Source: Paenibacillus sp. HW567
GTDB taxonomy: Bacteria > Bacillota > Bacilli > Paenibacillales > Paenibacillaceae
Assembly: GCF_000374185.1 (NCBI RefSeq)
Contig: NZ_KB910518.1
Location: forward strand, 2,117,687 to 2,181,686
Direction: 5' to 3'
Length of the DNA stretch: 64,000 nucleotides
Shown: piece by piece, positions 8,317 to 17,909 of the stretch
How the letters are laid out: every line of letters starts with the position of its first letter
How positions within the stretch are numbered: the first letter of the stretch is position 1
Translations under genes and position numbers: made by a program
The notes under the pieces: model-generated
The model's input: only the letters and a program-made list of their open reading frames with translations
Database searches by the model: none
Told to the model about the DNA's origin: nothing

Positions 8317-9619
8317 AGATTATTTATCCCAAGAAGAAATTGATGCTCTTCTCAGACAGTCAGCGGAAGGTTCGCTTGATTCACCGCCGAAGGAAGTAAC
8401 TGTAACTGATTTCTTAACGCCATTTGAACAGGATGCGCTTGGAGAAATCGGAAACATTACTTTCGGCAGTGCGGCTACTGCGCTCTCCACCCTGCTGGGC
8501 AAAAAGGTTGATATTACTACTCCTGAGGTATCCATTATCACCCGTGGAGAATTCGAAGAAGCATTTCCTAAACCACATGTGGCGGTACACGTACAATATG
8601 TGGATGGGTTCCAGGGCATCAACTCACTCGTTATCAAGATTAGAGATGCCCAGGTTATTGCTGATCTAATGCTCGGCGGCGAAGGAGAGCCTAAGGACGA
8701 AGAGCTGAATGAAATACATATCAGCGCCGTTCAGGAAGCGATGAACCAGATGATGGGTTCCTCGGCTACTTCCATGTCGACCATCTTTAACCGTTTTGTC
8801 AATATCTCTCCTCCGGGGATTGATATTCTAAACATGTCGAGCGGCGAAGGAGTGGGCAGTCTTCCAGATGATCAGACATTGATTCAGATTTCATTCCGGC
8901 TGAAAATCGGAGATCTGATTGATTCCACGCTCATGCAGTTGCTGCCTGTACAGTTTGCAAAGGATATGGTAGCCATGCTGCTGGGAGATGTTAGCCAAGG
9001 TGATCAGGAGACCGCCGCAACTGCGACGGAAGCCCCTCCCGCGGCTGCACCTGCCGCACATACACCTGCGCCTGCTCCGGCAGCACCGCCGGCTCAGCAG
9101 ACGCCTCCACCTCAGCCTGGAGGAGTTCCGCCGCAGTATCCACAGCAGGGAACGCCGCCTTATCCCGGAATGCCCGAAGGCGGATATTATTATCCCCCTG
9201 CAGGAGTGCCGCCTTATGGGATGCCTCCATATGGAATGCCGCCGCAAGGTGCGCCTTACCAGCAGGCTCCGCCTCAGCCGCCAGCTCCAAATCGCAATGT
9301 AAATGTACAGCCAGTACAATTTGCTAACCTGAGCGCCGGCGCGTTCGGCAATATTGACGAAAATAATTTGAATTTATTGATGGACATACCACTGAAAGTA
9401 ACCGTAGAATTAGGAAGGACCCAGAAGCAGATCAAAGATATTCTGGAAATGTCGCAAGGTTCGATTATTGAGCTGGACAAGCTGGCCGGTGAACCTGTCG
9501 ACATCCTGGTTAACAACAAGCTTATTGCCAAAGGGGAAGTCGTAGTTATCGACGAAAACTTCGGAGTTCGCGTTACGGATATCGTCAGCCAGTGGGACCG
9601 AATTCAAAGATTACAATAA
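8306..9619 (+). CDS. fliY: Flagellar switch phosphatase FliY
   Basis: FliY is a C-ring protein that both forms the switch and dephosphorylates CheY-P. It starts with a CheY-P-binding motif (YLSQEEIDALLRQ) like that of FliM. A CheC-like domain follows with both active sites intact: D-x3-E-x2-N (DALGEIGN) with Pro 23 residues on, and S-x3-E-x2-N (SAVQEAMN) with Pro 23 residues on. A long linker (about residues 235-330) is very rich in Pro, Ala, Gly and Gln, with repeats such as PPYGMPPYGMPPQG. The C-terminal 85 residues are a FliN/SpoA domain. Total is 437 residues against about 378 in B. subtilis; the linker explains the excess. The TTG at 8306 sits 9 bases after AAGGAG. Confidence 0.96.
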   Translation: MTSKDYLSQEEIDALLRQSAEGSLDSPPKEVTVTDFLTPFEQDALGEIGNITFGSAATALSTLLGKKVDITTPEVSIITRGEFEEAFPKPHVAVHVQYVDGFQGINSLVIKIRDAQVIADLMLGGEGEPKDEELNEIHISAVQEAMNQMMGSSATSMSTIFNRFVNISPPGIDILNMSSGEGVGSLPDDQTLIQISFRLKIGDLIDSTLMQLLPVQFAKDMVAMLLGDVSQGDQETAATATEAPPAAAPAAHTPAPAPAAPPAQQTPPPQPGGVPPQYPQQGTPPYPGMPEGGYYYPPAGVPPYGMPPYGMPPQGAPYQQAPPQPPAPNRNVNVQPVQFANLSAGAFGNIDENNLNLLMDIPLKVTVELGRTQKQIKDILEMSQGSIIELDKLAGEPVDILVNNKLIAKGEVVVIDENFGVRVTDIVSQWDRIQRLQ

Positions 9620-9646
9620 AGCATACTTAGGGAGGATTTTGTAAAA

Positions 9647-10012
9647 ATGGCTAACCGAATTCTAATCGTGGACGATGCAGCATTTATGAGAATGATGATC
9701 CGTGACATTTTGTCGAAAAACGGATTTGAGGTAGTGGGTGAAGCCCAAGACGGGTCACAGGCTATTGAGAAATTTAAGGAATTGCGTCCTGATTTGATCA
9801 CGATGGATATCACCATGCCTGAGATGGACGGGATCGCCGCCCTGAAAGAAATCAAAAAAGTGGATGCCAATGCCAAGGTCATCATGTGTTCTGCCATGGG
9901 TCAGCAGGCTATGGTAATTGACGCGATCCAAGCGGGTGCCAAGGACTTTATTGTTAAGCCTTTCCAGGCAGACCGTGTTATCGAAGCTATCAACAAAACG
10001 CTGGGCGTGTAA
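9647..10012 (+). CDS. cheY: Chemotaxis response regulator CheY
   Basis: CheY is the single-domain diffusible regulator that carries the CheA signal to FliM/FliY. The 121-residue receiver domain has the acidic pair in ILIVDDAAFMR, the phospho-acceptor Asp54 in ITMDITMPEMDG, Ser/Ala switch residues in MCSAMGQQ, and the conserved Lys in IVKPFQ. GGGAGG lies at 9630-9635. It lies between fliY and fliZ as in B. subtilis, so its phosphatase and target genes are immediate neighbours. Confidence 0.97.
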   Translation: MANRILIVDDAAFMRMMIRDILSKNGFEVVGEAQDGSQAIEKFKELRPDLITMDITMPEMDGIAALKEIKKVDANAKVIMCSAMGQQAMVIDAIQAGAKDFIVKPFQADRVIEAINKTLGV

Positions 10013-10021
10013 CAAGAATAC

Positions 10022-10549
10022 ATGCCAGCCAGCGTAGAACCGCTAGGAACGGGTAACAATCTGCTGAATTTGTTTAACGTTATTTTTGTCCTTGCGGTAA
10101 TTATCGTGCTTATAGTGCTGCTCATCCGTTTTCTGGGGCGCCGCAATCAGACCTTGATGAGCGGCCGTTCGATCCGTACGCTTGGTGCTTTGGGCCTTGG
10201 GCCGAACAAGTCAATACAGATTATTGAACTCGGAGGCAGCCTCTACCTGATCGGGGTCGGTGAGAATATATCCAAGTTGGATAAAATCACCGATCCGGCT
10301 GAGGTAGCGTTGATCATTTCGGCATTTGAAGAACAAACGTCAGGACAAAATAATTTTCTTACTCAATTTATTGCTAAGATCAGAGCCAAGCTTCGCGGAG
10401 AGGTACCATCACAGGAAATTGAACTTAATGAAACATCCTCTTTTTACGAGACCCTGCAATCCAAGCTTGCACTTGCCCCAGAGCGCAAGGAGAAGATGGA
10501 TGAGCTGCTCCGGGAAGATGTGCCTAAGGATGAGTCGAGGGATTTATGA
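10022..10549 (+). CDS. fliZ: Flagellar export apparatus protein FliO/FliZ
   Basis: FliO (FliZ in Bacillus) is a small membrane protein that helps FliP assemble into the export gate. The 175-residue product has one transmembrane helix (about residues 18-39) followed by the cytoplasmic FliO domain (RSIRTLGALGLGPNKSIQII, then GGSLYLIGVGENISKLDKI). A stop codon in the same frame at 10010-10012 (the cheY stop) means it cannot start earlier than the ATG at 10022. It therefore lacks the N-terminal signal peptide of B. subtilis FliZ (about 219 residues). No strong ribosome site is visible. The stop overlaps fliP (ATGA). Confidence 0.9.
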   Translation: MPASVEPLGTGNNLLNLFNVIFVLAVIIVLIVLLIRFLGRRNQTLMSGRSIRTLGALGLGPNKSIQIIELGGSLYLIGVGENISKLDKITDPAEVALIISAFEEQTSGQNNFLTQFIAKIRAKLRGEVPSQEIELNETSSFYETLQSKLALAPERKEKMDELLREDVPKDESRDL

Positions 10550-11310
10550 AAAAAAAGCTGATTCTTTCAATTCTGCTGCTCGTTGTATTCAGTATCGCGC
10601 TGATACACCCTGTACATGCTGATCCTATCCCCAATATTGATATTCAGGTTGGAGGCAATAACGGTTCGAGCGGTGGTACCAGTTCCATCTCAATTTTGCT
10701 GCTAGTAACGGTTCTGAGCGTGGCTCCGGCCTTTCTTGTTCTAATGACCAGCTTCACCCGGATTGTCATCGTTCTGGGTTTTGTCAGAACCTCGCTGGGT
10801 ACCCAGCAGATGCCTCCCAACCAGGTGCTTGTCGGATTAGCTTTGTTCCTGACTCTTTTCATAATGTCTCCGACGCTTGCGAAGGTGAATGAGACGGCGC
10901 TGCAGCCGTATATGAAGGGAACAATTACTCAAACCGAGGCGCTTAACAAAGCGGCGGACCCCATGAAGGAATTTATGTTCAAGCAGACGAACACTAAGGA
11001 TTTGCTGCTGTTTATGAATTACACCGGCAACAAAGCTTCGGTCAAGCCTGCAACCTACAGCGATATTCCTTTGACGGTGATGGTGCCTGCTTTTGCCATA
11101 GGTGAGATGAAAAAAGCCTTTACTATGGGATTTATGATTTTTATTCCTTTTCTGATCATTGATATTGTGGTAGCGAGTACTCTGATGGCCATGGGGATGA
11201 TGATGCTGCCTCCGGTTATGATTTCATTGCCTTTCAAAATAATGCTCTTTGTACTGGTAGACGGGTGGTACTTAGTCGTTAAATCACTGCTGTTAAGCTT
11301 TAACACCTGA
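10546..11310 (+). CDS. fliP: Flagellar type III export protein FliP
   Basis: FliP forms the pentameric core of the export gate with FliQ and FliR. The 254-residue product has a cleavable signal peptide (about residues 1-26, ending near VHA), four transmembrane segments, and the signature RIVIVLGFVRTSLGTQQMPP. A second conserved stretch follows in FMIFIPFLIIDIVVASTLM. Length matches the mature family plus signal. It overlaps fliZ by four bases and is followed by fliQ and fliR in the universal order. Confidence 0.97.
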   Translation: MKKKLILSILLLVVFSIALIHPVHADPIPNIDIQVGGNNGSSGGTSSISILLLVTVLSVAPAFLVLMTSFTRIVIVLGFVRTSLGTQQMPPNQVLVGLALFLTLFIMSPTLAKVNETALQPYMKGTITQTEALNKAADPMKEFMFKQTNTKDLLLFMNYTGNKASVKPATYSDIPLTVMVPAFAIGEMKKAFTMGFMIFIPFLIIDIVVASTLMAMGMMMLPPVMISLPFKIMLFVLVDGWYLVVKSLLLSFNT

Positions 11311-11332
11311 GATTCAAGAGGAGGCATAAGGG

Positions 11333-11602
11333 ATGAATACGGAGTTTATAATCGGTCTAGCAGGCCAAGCCGTATATTTAGTGCTCGAAACAAGCGCTCC
11401 CATGCTGATTCTTGGTCTGGTGGTAGGTTTGATTATCAGTATTTTCCAAGCTACAACCCAGATTCAAGAGCAGACTTTGGCGTTTGTTCCTAAGATTGTC
11501 GCTGTTTTGCTTGCTTTGCTGCTGTTTGGGCCGTGGATCATCACAAAAATGGTAGACTTCACCAGCCAAATTTTGGGCAATCTCAATATGTATATCGGTT
11601 AA
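11333..11602 (+). CDS. fliQ: Flagellar export protein FliQ
   Basis: The 89-residue protein is a two-helix hairpin membrane protein that packs around FliP/FliR in the export gate. Transmembrane segments lie at about 14-38 and 52-76, with the loop motif ATTQIQEQTLAFVPKIV typical of FliQ/SctS. AAGAGGAGG at 11316-11324 precedes the ATG. It sits between fliP and fliR. Confidence 0.97.
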   Translation: MNTEFIIGLAGQAVYLVLETSAPMLILGLVVGLIISIFQATTQIQEQTLAFVPKIVAVLLALLLFGPWIITKMVDFTSQILGNLNMYIG

Positions 11603-11606
11603 AGCG

Positions 11607-12398
11607 ATGAATATGGAGACCCTGCTGCAAAGTTTTCCCGTCTTTCTGTTGATTTTTTGTCGAATTTCAGCCTTTTTTGTTGTAATCCCGGTGTTCTCCT
11701 CGCAAAGTGTGCCGGCAACGTTCAAAATCGGACTTTCCTTTTTTGTTGCTTTGGTCGTTTTCAGCTACGGAGGGGTAGGGCTTACTGTTCCGCAGGATCT
11801 GACTTATATTTTGCTGATTGTCAGAGAAGTGTTAATTGGTCTGCTGCTAGGGTTCATTGGGTATCTGATGTTCATGGCAATTCAAACGGCCGGCTCTTTC
11901 ATTGATATTCAGATCGGCTTCGGGATTGCGAATGTTATTGATCCCATGACCGGCGCATCGGCACCTATTATCGGCAACTTCAAATATATGATCGCCCTGC
12001 TGATGTTTTTGAGTATGAACGGACATCATCATTTACTGGATGCTATCGTATACAGCTACAATTGGATTCCTATTGATAATGCTCTCTTTTTGAAAATGAT
12101 AGATGGGAGCCTTTCAGAGTTTCTGGTACGCACCTTTGCACAGTCATTTATTCTGGCCTTTCAAATGTCGGCTCCATTAGTTACAGCTTTATTTCTTACA
12201 GATGTTGGTCTTGCTTTTCTGGCGAGAACTGCGCCGCAATATAATGTATTCGTCATCGGGGTACCCCTCAAAATTATCGTAGGCCTTGCGCTGCTTCTTT
12301 TACTGATGCCGGGTCTGGCCATGCTGTTCCAGAACCTCTTCGACATTATGTTTGAGTCCATGCACAATTTGCTGGGCCTTGTAGGGAAGAGTCCTTAG
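11607..12398 (+). CDS. fliR: Flagellar export protein FliR
   Basis: FliR completes the FliPQR export gate. The 263-residue product is strongly hydrophobic, with about six membrane segments and the family patterns FRVVIP-like 'FFVVIPVF', GFGIANVIDPMTGASAPIIG and AFQMSAPLVTALFLTDVGLAFLAR (given here in parts). The gap from fliQ is only four bases. The ATG at 11607 lacks a strong ribosome site, so coupling to fliQ translation is likely. flhB follows after 22 bases. Confidence 0.96.
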   Translation: MNMETLLQSFPVFLLIFCRISAFFVVIPVFSSQSVPATFKIGLSFFVALVVFSYGGVGLTVPQDLTYILLIVREVLIGLLLGFIGYLMFMAIQTAGSFIDIQIGFGIANVIDPMTGASAPIIGNFKYMIALLMFLSMNGHHHLLDAIVYSYNWIPIDNALFLKMIDGSLSEFLVRTFAQSFILAFQMSAPLVTALFLTDVGLAFLARTAPQYNVFVIGVPLKIIVGLALLLLLMPGLAMLFQNLFDIMFESMHNLLGLVGKSP

Positions 12399-12420
12399 GT
12401 GACTGTAAAGGGAGAGAGCG

Positions 12421-13515
12421 ATGCCGAAGATGAAACATTATAAGCTCAATCTTCAGCATTTCGGGGGAGACAAGACTGAGAAGGCAACGCCCAAGAAACG
12501 GCAGGATGCCCGTAAAAAGGGTCAGGTGGCCAAAAGCGCGGAGCTGTCCGGTGCGGTTGTTCTGTTATCGGCCTTAATAACGCTGATCTTGTTCGGCGGT
12601 TTTATGAAAGAACGGTTCGTTACACTGTATATGGATGTCTTTCAGAACCGTATGATGATGGAAGTGACTCCCGAGAATGTGACCATAATGTTCAAACATT
12701 ATGGTTTGCAAATATTGATTCTCCTTGCACCGCTGCTCGGCATCACCTTTGTGCTTGCTCTTGTAGTGAATTTGGCTCAGGTGGGCTTTATGGCAACGGG
12801 CGAAGGGATCACTCCCAAGTTCAGCAAGATCAACCCGATCAAAGGCTTCAAAAATATTTTCTCCATGCGTTCGTTTGTTGAGTTCCTGAAATCCATCTTC
12901 AAGCTAATTGTGATTGCTTATCTGGTCTACAGCACACTTTGGGGAGAGAAGGACAGCTTCGCTTCTCTGTCTCATGTAAGTGCCGAAGGAGTATACCGGT
13001 TTGCCGCAAAAATGACCTTGAATCTGGGCATCAAAATAGGAGCGGCTTTGCTGATTATGGCTGTTCTTGACTACATATATCAAAAGTACGAGCATGAGAA
13101 AAGCCTGAAGATGTCGAAGCAGGAAATCAAGGATGAATACAAAAAAATGGAGGGTGACCCCCTCATTAAAGGTAAGATCAGGGAGCGCCAACGCAGAATG
13201 GCCATGCAGCGGATGATGCAGGAGGTTCCAAAAGCCGATGTAATCATTACCAACCCGACGCATTTTGCAGTAGCCCTGAAATATGATGGTTCCAAAATGG
13301 AGGCTCCGCAGATTATAGCCAAGGGCCAGGATTATGTGGCGCTTCGCATCCGGGAGCTGGCTAAGGAGCATGGTGTTGTGACGATGGAGAACAAGCCGCT
13401 GGCACGGGCATTATTCCAAAGGGCGGAAATCGGCGATACAGTTCCTGCTGATCTGTTCCAGGCGGTTGCTGAAGTGCTGGCCTATGTATACAAGCTTAAA
13501 GGCAAGAGGAGATAA
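12421..13515 (+). CDS. flhB: Flagellar export switch protein FlhB
   Basis: FlhB is the export gate component whose autocleavage sets substrate specificity. The 364-residue product has an N-terminal cytoplasmic segment (DKTEKATPKKRQDARKKGQV), four membrane helices (about 40-220), and a cytoplasmic domain with the self-cleavage motif NPTH at about residues 278-281. FliK, encoded upstream, would act on this domain when hook length is reached. The ATG at 12421 follows GGGAGAG. The start MPKMKHYKLNLQHFGGDKTE is typical of Bacillales. Confidence 0.97.
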   Translation: MPKMKHYKLNLQHFGGDKTEKATPKKRQDARKKGQVAKSAELSGAVVLLSALITLILFGGFMKERFVTLYMDVFQNRMMMEVTPENVTIMFKHYGLQILILLAPLLGITFVLALVVNLAQVGFMATGEGITPKFSKINPIKGFKNIFSMRSFVEFLKSIFKLIVIAYLVYSTLWGEKDSFASLSHVSAEGVYRFAAKMTLNLGIKIGAALLIMAVLDYIYQKYEHEKSLKMSKQEIKDEYKKMEGDPLIKGKIRERQRRMAMQRMMQEVPKADVIITNPTHFAVALKYDGSKMEAPQIIAKGQDYVALRIRELAKEHGVVTMENKPLARALFQRAEIGDTVPADLFQAVAEVLAYVYKLKGKRR

Positions 13516-13535
13516 GCCGGGGGAGGTTAAGGACA

Positions 13536-15569
13536 TTGAAGACTAGAGATCTTACAGTTTTATTGGGTGTTATCGGCATTGTGCTTATGATGATTCTGCC
13601 CATCCCGGCTTGGCTTCTGGATGTACTGCTAATTATCAATATTTCAATTGCCCTAACCATCATATTGGTCGCAATGAATACGAAGGACCCGCTTCAGTTC
13701 TCGATTTTCCCCTCACTGCTTCTGATCACAACCTTGTTCCGGCTTGCGCTGAACATTTCCACTACTAAACTGATTCTTTCTGATGGTCATGCAGGTGAAG
13801 TAGTGGCGACGTTCGGAAGCTGGATTGCGCGAGGACAGATCGCCATCGGGTTCGTCGTGTTCCTGATACTAGTGGTCGTGCAGTTTATCGTTATTACCAA
13901 AGGTTCAGAGCGCGTTGCCGAGGTAGGCGCCCGCTTTACACTCGATGCGATGCCCGGCAAGCAGATGAGTATTGATGCCGACCTGAACGCCGGAATGATT
14001 AATGAACAGCAGGCCCGGGAACGCCGGCGCAATGTTGAACGTGAAGCGGACTTTTTCGGGGCGATGGATGGTGCGAGTAAGTTTGTTAAGGGAGATGCTA
14101 TCGCCAGCATCATCATCCTGCTGATCAACCTGATCGGCGGATTTATTATCGGGGTAGCCGTACATGGCAAGCCTTTTCAGGAGGCCTTGTCAACGTATTC
14201 AGTACTGACAATCGGGGACGGCCTCGTCAGCCAGATTCCCGCACTGCTGATTTCAACAGCCTCGGGGCTGATCGTTACCCGCGCGGCTTCTGAGGGCAAT
14301 CTGGCAGAGGATTTGACAGGACAATTATTATCTTACCCTAAGCTTCTTTACATTGTTGCGGTAACCATCGCCTTTCTGGGATTCTTCACTCCAATCACCG
14401 TATTGTCTACTCTGCCGCTTGCGGGGTTAATGGCATATGCGGCTTATAGCATGAGTCAAAAAGCAAATCAAAAGCAGATTGCCGAAGAACAGCTAGTAGA
14501 AGAGAAGCAAATTGAGGAAGTGCGGAGCCCAGAGAGCGTGATTAATTTGCTGACTGTCGATCCTATTGAATTCGAGTTCGGATATGGTCTTATTCCTCTC
14601 GCTGATACAGGGCAAGGCGGGGATTTGCTTGACCGGATTATTATGATCCGGCGGCAATGTGCACTGGAAATGGGACTCGTTGTTCCGGTTATCCGAATTC
14701 GCGACAATATTCAACTAAAACCGAATGAATATGTCATCAAAATTAAAGGAAATAACGTAGGCGGCGGTGAATTATTACTTAATCATTATCTTGCCATGAG
14801 TCCCGGGTATGATGATGACTCCATTAACGGGATTGAGACGGTGGAACCATCCTTTGGTTTGCCGGCGCTCTGGATTGACGAATCGGTAAAAGAGCGGGCG
14901 GAGCTATCCGGCTACACTGTAGTTGATCCTCCTTCTGTTGTGGCTACCCATTTGACAGAGCTCATCAAACGTTATGGTCATGAATTGCTTGGCCGTCAGG
15001 AAACGAAACAACTGGTTGATAATCTCCGGGAGAATTATCCTGTACTGGTGGACGAGCTTATTCCTTCAGTACTGGCCATTGGAGATGTCCAAAAGGTGCT
15101 CGGCAAGCTGCTGCGTGAGAAGATTTCGATTCGCGATCTGGTGACAATTTTCGAAACACTGGCGGATTACGGCACCTATACCAAAGACCCTGATATACTG
15201 ACCGAATATGTCCGCCAGGCACTCTCCAGACAGATTACCCAGCAATTCTCCCAGGCCGGAGAGACGCTCCGGGTTATCACAGTAGGACCTAATCTGGAAA
15301 AGAAAATCTCCGAAAGCGTGCAGCAGACGGAGCAGGGCAGCTATCTGGCGCTTGATCCTGTATCTACACAGACGGTCTATCAGCGGCTTACCGAGCAGAT
15401 TAATCGTCTTCTTCAATCAGGTCAACAGCCGATTGTGCTGACATCGCCGACGATCCGGATGTATTTGCGCCAGGTAATAGAGCGGACAATGCAAGATATT
15501 CCGGTATTGTCCTACAGCGAACTGGAGCCTAATATTGAAATCCAAAGCGTTGGGGTGGTGAACTTATGA
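13536..15569 (+). CDS. flhA: Flagellar export gate protein FlhA
   Basis: FlhA is the large nonameric export gate protein that uses the proton motive force and binds chaperone-substrate pairs. The 677-residue product has eight membrane helices in the first 310 residues. The FHIPEP signature (GARFTLDAMPGKQMSIDADL) lies at about 130-150, and the cytoplasmic FlhA-C domain at about 340-677. The TTG at 13536 follows a GGGGGAGG site. Its stop overlaps the flhF start by four bases. Confidence 0.98.
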   Translation: MKTRDLTVLLGVIGIVLMMILPIPAWLLDVLLIINISIALTIILVAMNTKDPLQFSIFPSLLLITTLFRLALNISTTKLILSDGHAGEVVATFGSWIARGQIAIGFVVFLILVVVQFIVITKGSERVAEVGARFTLDAMPGKQMSIDADLNAGMINEQQARERRRNVEREADFFGAMDGASKFVKGDAIASIIILLINLIGGFIIGVAVHGKPFQEALSTYSVLTIGDGLVSQIPALLISTASGLIVTRAASEGNLAEDLTGQLLSYPKLLYIVAVTIAFLGFFTPITVLSTLPLAGLMAYAAYSMSQKANQKQIAEEQLVEEKQIEEVRSPESVINLLTVDPIEFEFGYGLIPLADTGQGGDLLDRIIMIRRQCALEMGLVVPVIRIRDNIQLKPNEYVIKIKGNNVGGGELLLNHYLAMSPGYDDDSINGIETVEPSFGLPALWIDESVKERAELSGYTVVDPPSVVATHLTELIKRYGHELLGRQETKQLVDNLRENYPVLVDELIPSVLAIGDVQKVLGKLLREKISIRDLVTIFETLADYGTYTKDPDILTEYVRQALSRQITQQFSQAGETLRVITVGPNLEKKISESVQQTEQGSYLALDPVSTQTVYQRLTEQINRLLQSGQQPIVLTSPTIRMYLRQVIERTMQDIPVLSYSELEPNIEIQSVGVVNL

Positions 15570-16996
15570 GAGTAAAGCGTTACGTGGTCGATACGATGCC
15601 TGACGCCATGCAGTCCATCCGCAGCGAGCTGGGAAGCGATGCCGTTATCTTAAGCACAAAGGAGATTAAGGTCGGCGGGTTTATGGGAATGTTCCAAAAG
15701 AAAAAAATTGAGGTTGTCGCCGCAGTCGAAAGTACCAAAAAAACGGGCGGGCTGGATAAGCCGCCGGCAGCCCCTCAGAGCATTCCCCGCAGTGCGGTCC
15801 CGCAAGCCTATCAAAAAGCCGTCGCTACTTCGGCACCGGCGGCTTCAGGTGCAAATGAGACTGTGAGGGCCGCTCCTGCAAATGAGGCAGCGGCTAAACG
15901 GGCTTTTGCCGAGATTGCTGCCGCCTTGTCTGAAGCCTCTGAGCCAAGCGGGGCGGTTGCTGTTCTGCCAATGCCTCATGAGGAAGAGCTTTCAGCAGAA
16001 TATGCGGAAGACAAGAGGGATGTACCGTTTCCTTCGTCTTCCAAGGCAAGCCCGCTAAACGAGCCGATCCTTATAGAAGCTGCGGGCAAAGAACTCGCCT
16101 CAGCTAACGCTTCGAAGGCGGATAGTGATGTACTCCGGGAAATTCGTGATATGAAGCACTGGATGGAACGGATTGCCCGCTACTCTGCAGGGACTGTGGA
16201 GCTTCCGGAGCGGCTGGAGCAACTGAGAGACCGCCTCATTGAGCAGGAGACGGATACCGTTCTGATGGATGAGTGGATCAGCAATGTGTTTGAACGCTGG
16301 AACGACGAGGGCCGCACTTGGACTGAGGAGAAATTCAGTGAAACACTTGAAGCTCAGGTGGATGGATTTTTATCTGGACGCATTGTAAATGGCATTGCGC
16401 CGGATACGCGGATTGTGTATATTGCCGGCCCGACAGGAGTTGGCAAGACGACAACCATTGCCAAGCTGGCTGCTGAGCAACTGTTCAAGCAAGGCCGCAA
16501 GGTGGGCCTCATTACATCGGATACGTACCGCATCTCCGCTGTGGAGCAATTACGCACGTATGCCGCCATTCTGAATATGCCTTTGGAGGTGGTTCAGTCA
16601 CCCGGCGATTTGCAGAGAGCCCTGTTCCGGCTTGAGAGCTGCGATCTGGTGTTAATGGATACAGCAGGCCGAAATTACCGCAATGAAATGCTGGTTGCTG
16701 AACTTCAGAGCCTGCTGGCTAAGGAGCTTAAGAGTGAAACTATTCTGGTGCTTAGCCTGACCTCCAAAAGCCGTGATATGAAAATGATTGCTGAGCATTT
16801 CGGCCGTTATCAGCTTGATAAGGTGATTTTTACGAAGCTGGATGAGACGGGAAGCTATGGACCCCTTTTTAATGTCCTGAATGATTTCCCGCTTAAGCTT
16901 TCATATATAACCAACGGCCAGAATGTTCCCGACGATTTGCTCACAGCTACTAAGGAGCAGTTGCGCGGAATGCTTTTGGGAACAGGGGGCATGTGA
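15566..16996 (+). CDS. flhF: SRP-like GTPase FlhF
   Basis: FlhF is an SRP-family GTPase that sets flagellar number and position together with FlhG. The 476-residue protein has a basic N-domain (MRVKRYVVDTMPDAMQSI), a long low-complexity Ala/Pro/Glu linker (about 65-190), and an NG domain with P-loop GPTGVGKTTT near 288-297, DTAGRN near 365 and TKLDETGSYG near 422. The B. subtilis protein is about 366 residues; the linker accounts for most of the extra length. It overlaps flhA and touches flhG, so all three are probably translationally coupled. Confidence 0.96.
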   Translation: MRVKRYVVDTMPDAMQSIRSELGSDAVILSTKEIKVGGFMGMFQKKKIEVVAAVESTKKTGGLDKPPAAPQSIPRSAVPQAYQKAVATSAPAASGANETVRAAPANEAAAKRAFAEIAAALSEASEPSGAVAVLPMPHEEELSAEYAEDKRDVPFPSSSKASPLNEPILIEAAGKELASANASKADSDVLREIRDMKHWMERIARYSAGTVELPERLEQLRDRLIEQETDTVLMDEWISNVFERWNDEGRTWTEEKFSETLEAQVDGFLSGRIVNGIAPDTRIVYIAGPTGVGKTTTIAKLAAEQLFKQGRKVGLITSDTYRISAVEQLRTYAAILNMPLEVVQSPGDLQRALFRLESCDLVLMDTAGRNYRNEMLVAELQSLLAKELKSETILVLSLTSKSRDMKMIAEHFGRYQLDKVIFTKLDETGSYGPLFNVLNDFPLKLSYITNGQNVPDDLLTATKEQLRGMLLGTGGM

Positions 16997-17874
16997 TGGA
17001 TCAGGCGCAATCCTTAAGGCAGCTTGTATCCAGCCAGGATCTGGGACGCGTACTCGGGGGCGGGAAATCCGCCCGGATTATTACCGTTTGCAGCGGAAAG
17101 GGTGGTGTCGGCAAGTCGAATTTCACACTGAATTTTGCACTCGCACTCAAAGCGATGGGCAAAAAAGTGCTTTTGTTCGATGCCGATATTGGAATGGCCA
17201 ATATAGACGTGCTTATGGGTGTGTCGGCAAAATACAATCTTTATCATTTGTTAAAGAGAGAAGCGGAAATCGGGCAGATCATTCAAAACGGTCCGAACGG
17301 ACTTCCTTTTATCGCAGGCGGTTCAGGAATGGATGAGTTATTTTCGCTTTCGGAGGCGGATTTAAGTTACTTTACAGACCAGATTGCAGGGATTGCTGAC
17401 ACGATGGATTTTATCCTGTTTGATACAGGGGCGGGACTTTCCAAAGAAACGCTGAAGTTCATTACTTCTGCGGATGACTGCCTTGTGGTGACAACTCCTG
17501 AGCCTACCGCAATAACGGATGCTTATGCATTGATGAAGGTAGTGAATAATTCTCATCCCGAGATTCCATTCAAGCTGATTGTCAATCAGGCGGGAGACGA
17601 GAGAGAGGCAAGAGGCACCAGCGATAAAATCCGGATGGCGGCAAGCCGTTTTTTGAATCTGGATATTCCTTTTCTCGGATTTATTAGCAGCGACACTCAT
17701 GTAGTACAAGCAGTAAAAAAGCAAATTCCATTCTCGGTGGCTTTTCCGAACAGTGCGGCAGCCAAAGATGTGCAACGCCTAGCGTTTAGCTATCTGGCCG
17801 CTGATTCGGCGGACATCACTAAAGTACAAGGCATCAAGGGATTCATCAATAAGTGGTTGAAGCGAAAACAATAA
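16996..17874 (+). CDS. flhG: MinD-like ATPase FlhG (YlxH)
   Basis: FlhG is a MinD/ParA-type ATPase that stimulates FlhF GTPase and helps assemble the C-ring with FliM/FliY. The 292-residue product has an N-terminal DQAQSLRQLV helix (the FlhF-activating motif), the deviant Walker A in SGKGGVGKS (about 33-41) and LLFDADIGMANIDVLMG. A hydrophobic patch FDTGAGLSKETL follows, and a basic amphipathic tail (FINKWLKRKQ) suited to membrane binding. The ATG at 16996 is preferred; a GTG one codon earlier is possible. The start overlaps the flhF stop. Confidence 0.95.
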   Translation: MDQAQSLRQLVSSQDLGRVLGGGKSARIITVCSGKGGVGKSNFTLNFALALKAMGKKVLLFDADIGMANIDVLMGVSAKYNLYHLLKREAEIGQIIQNGPNGLPFIAGGSGMDELFSLSEADLSYFTDQIAGIADTMDFILFDTGAGLSKETLKFITSADDCLVVTTPEPTAITDAYALMKVVNNSHPEIPFKLIVNQAGDEREARGTSDKIRMAASRFLNLDIPFLGFISSDTHVVQAVKKQIPFSVAFPNSAAAKDVQRLAFSYLAADSADITKVQGIKGFINKWLKRKQ

Positions 17875-17909
17875 TTGTTCTGAATTTGAGGAACAGAGGT
17901 GGAAATGAT

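Noticed and set aside
8988..9302. Open frames on both strands in the FliY linker
   Set aside because: They arise from the repetitive Pro/Ala codons of the linker and are rich in Arg/Leu without motifs.
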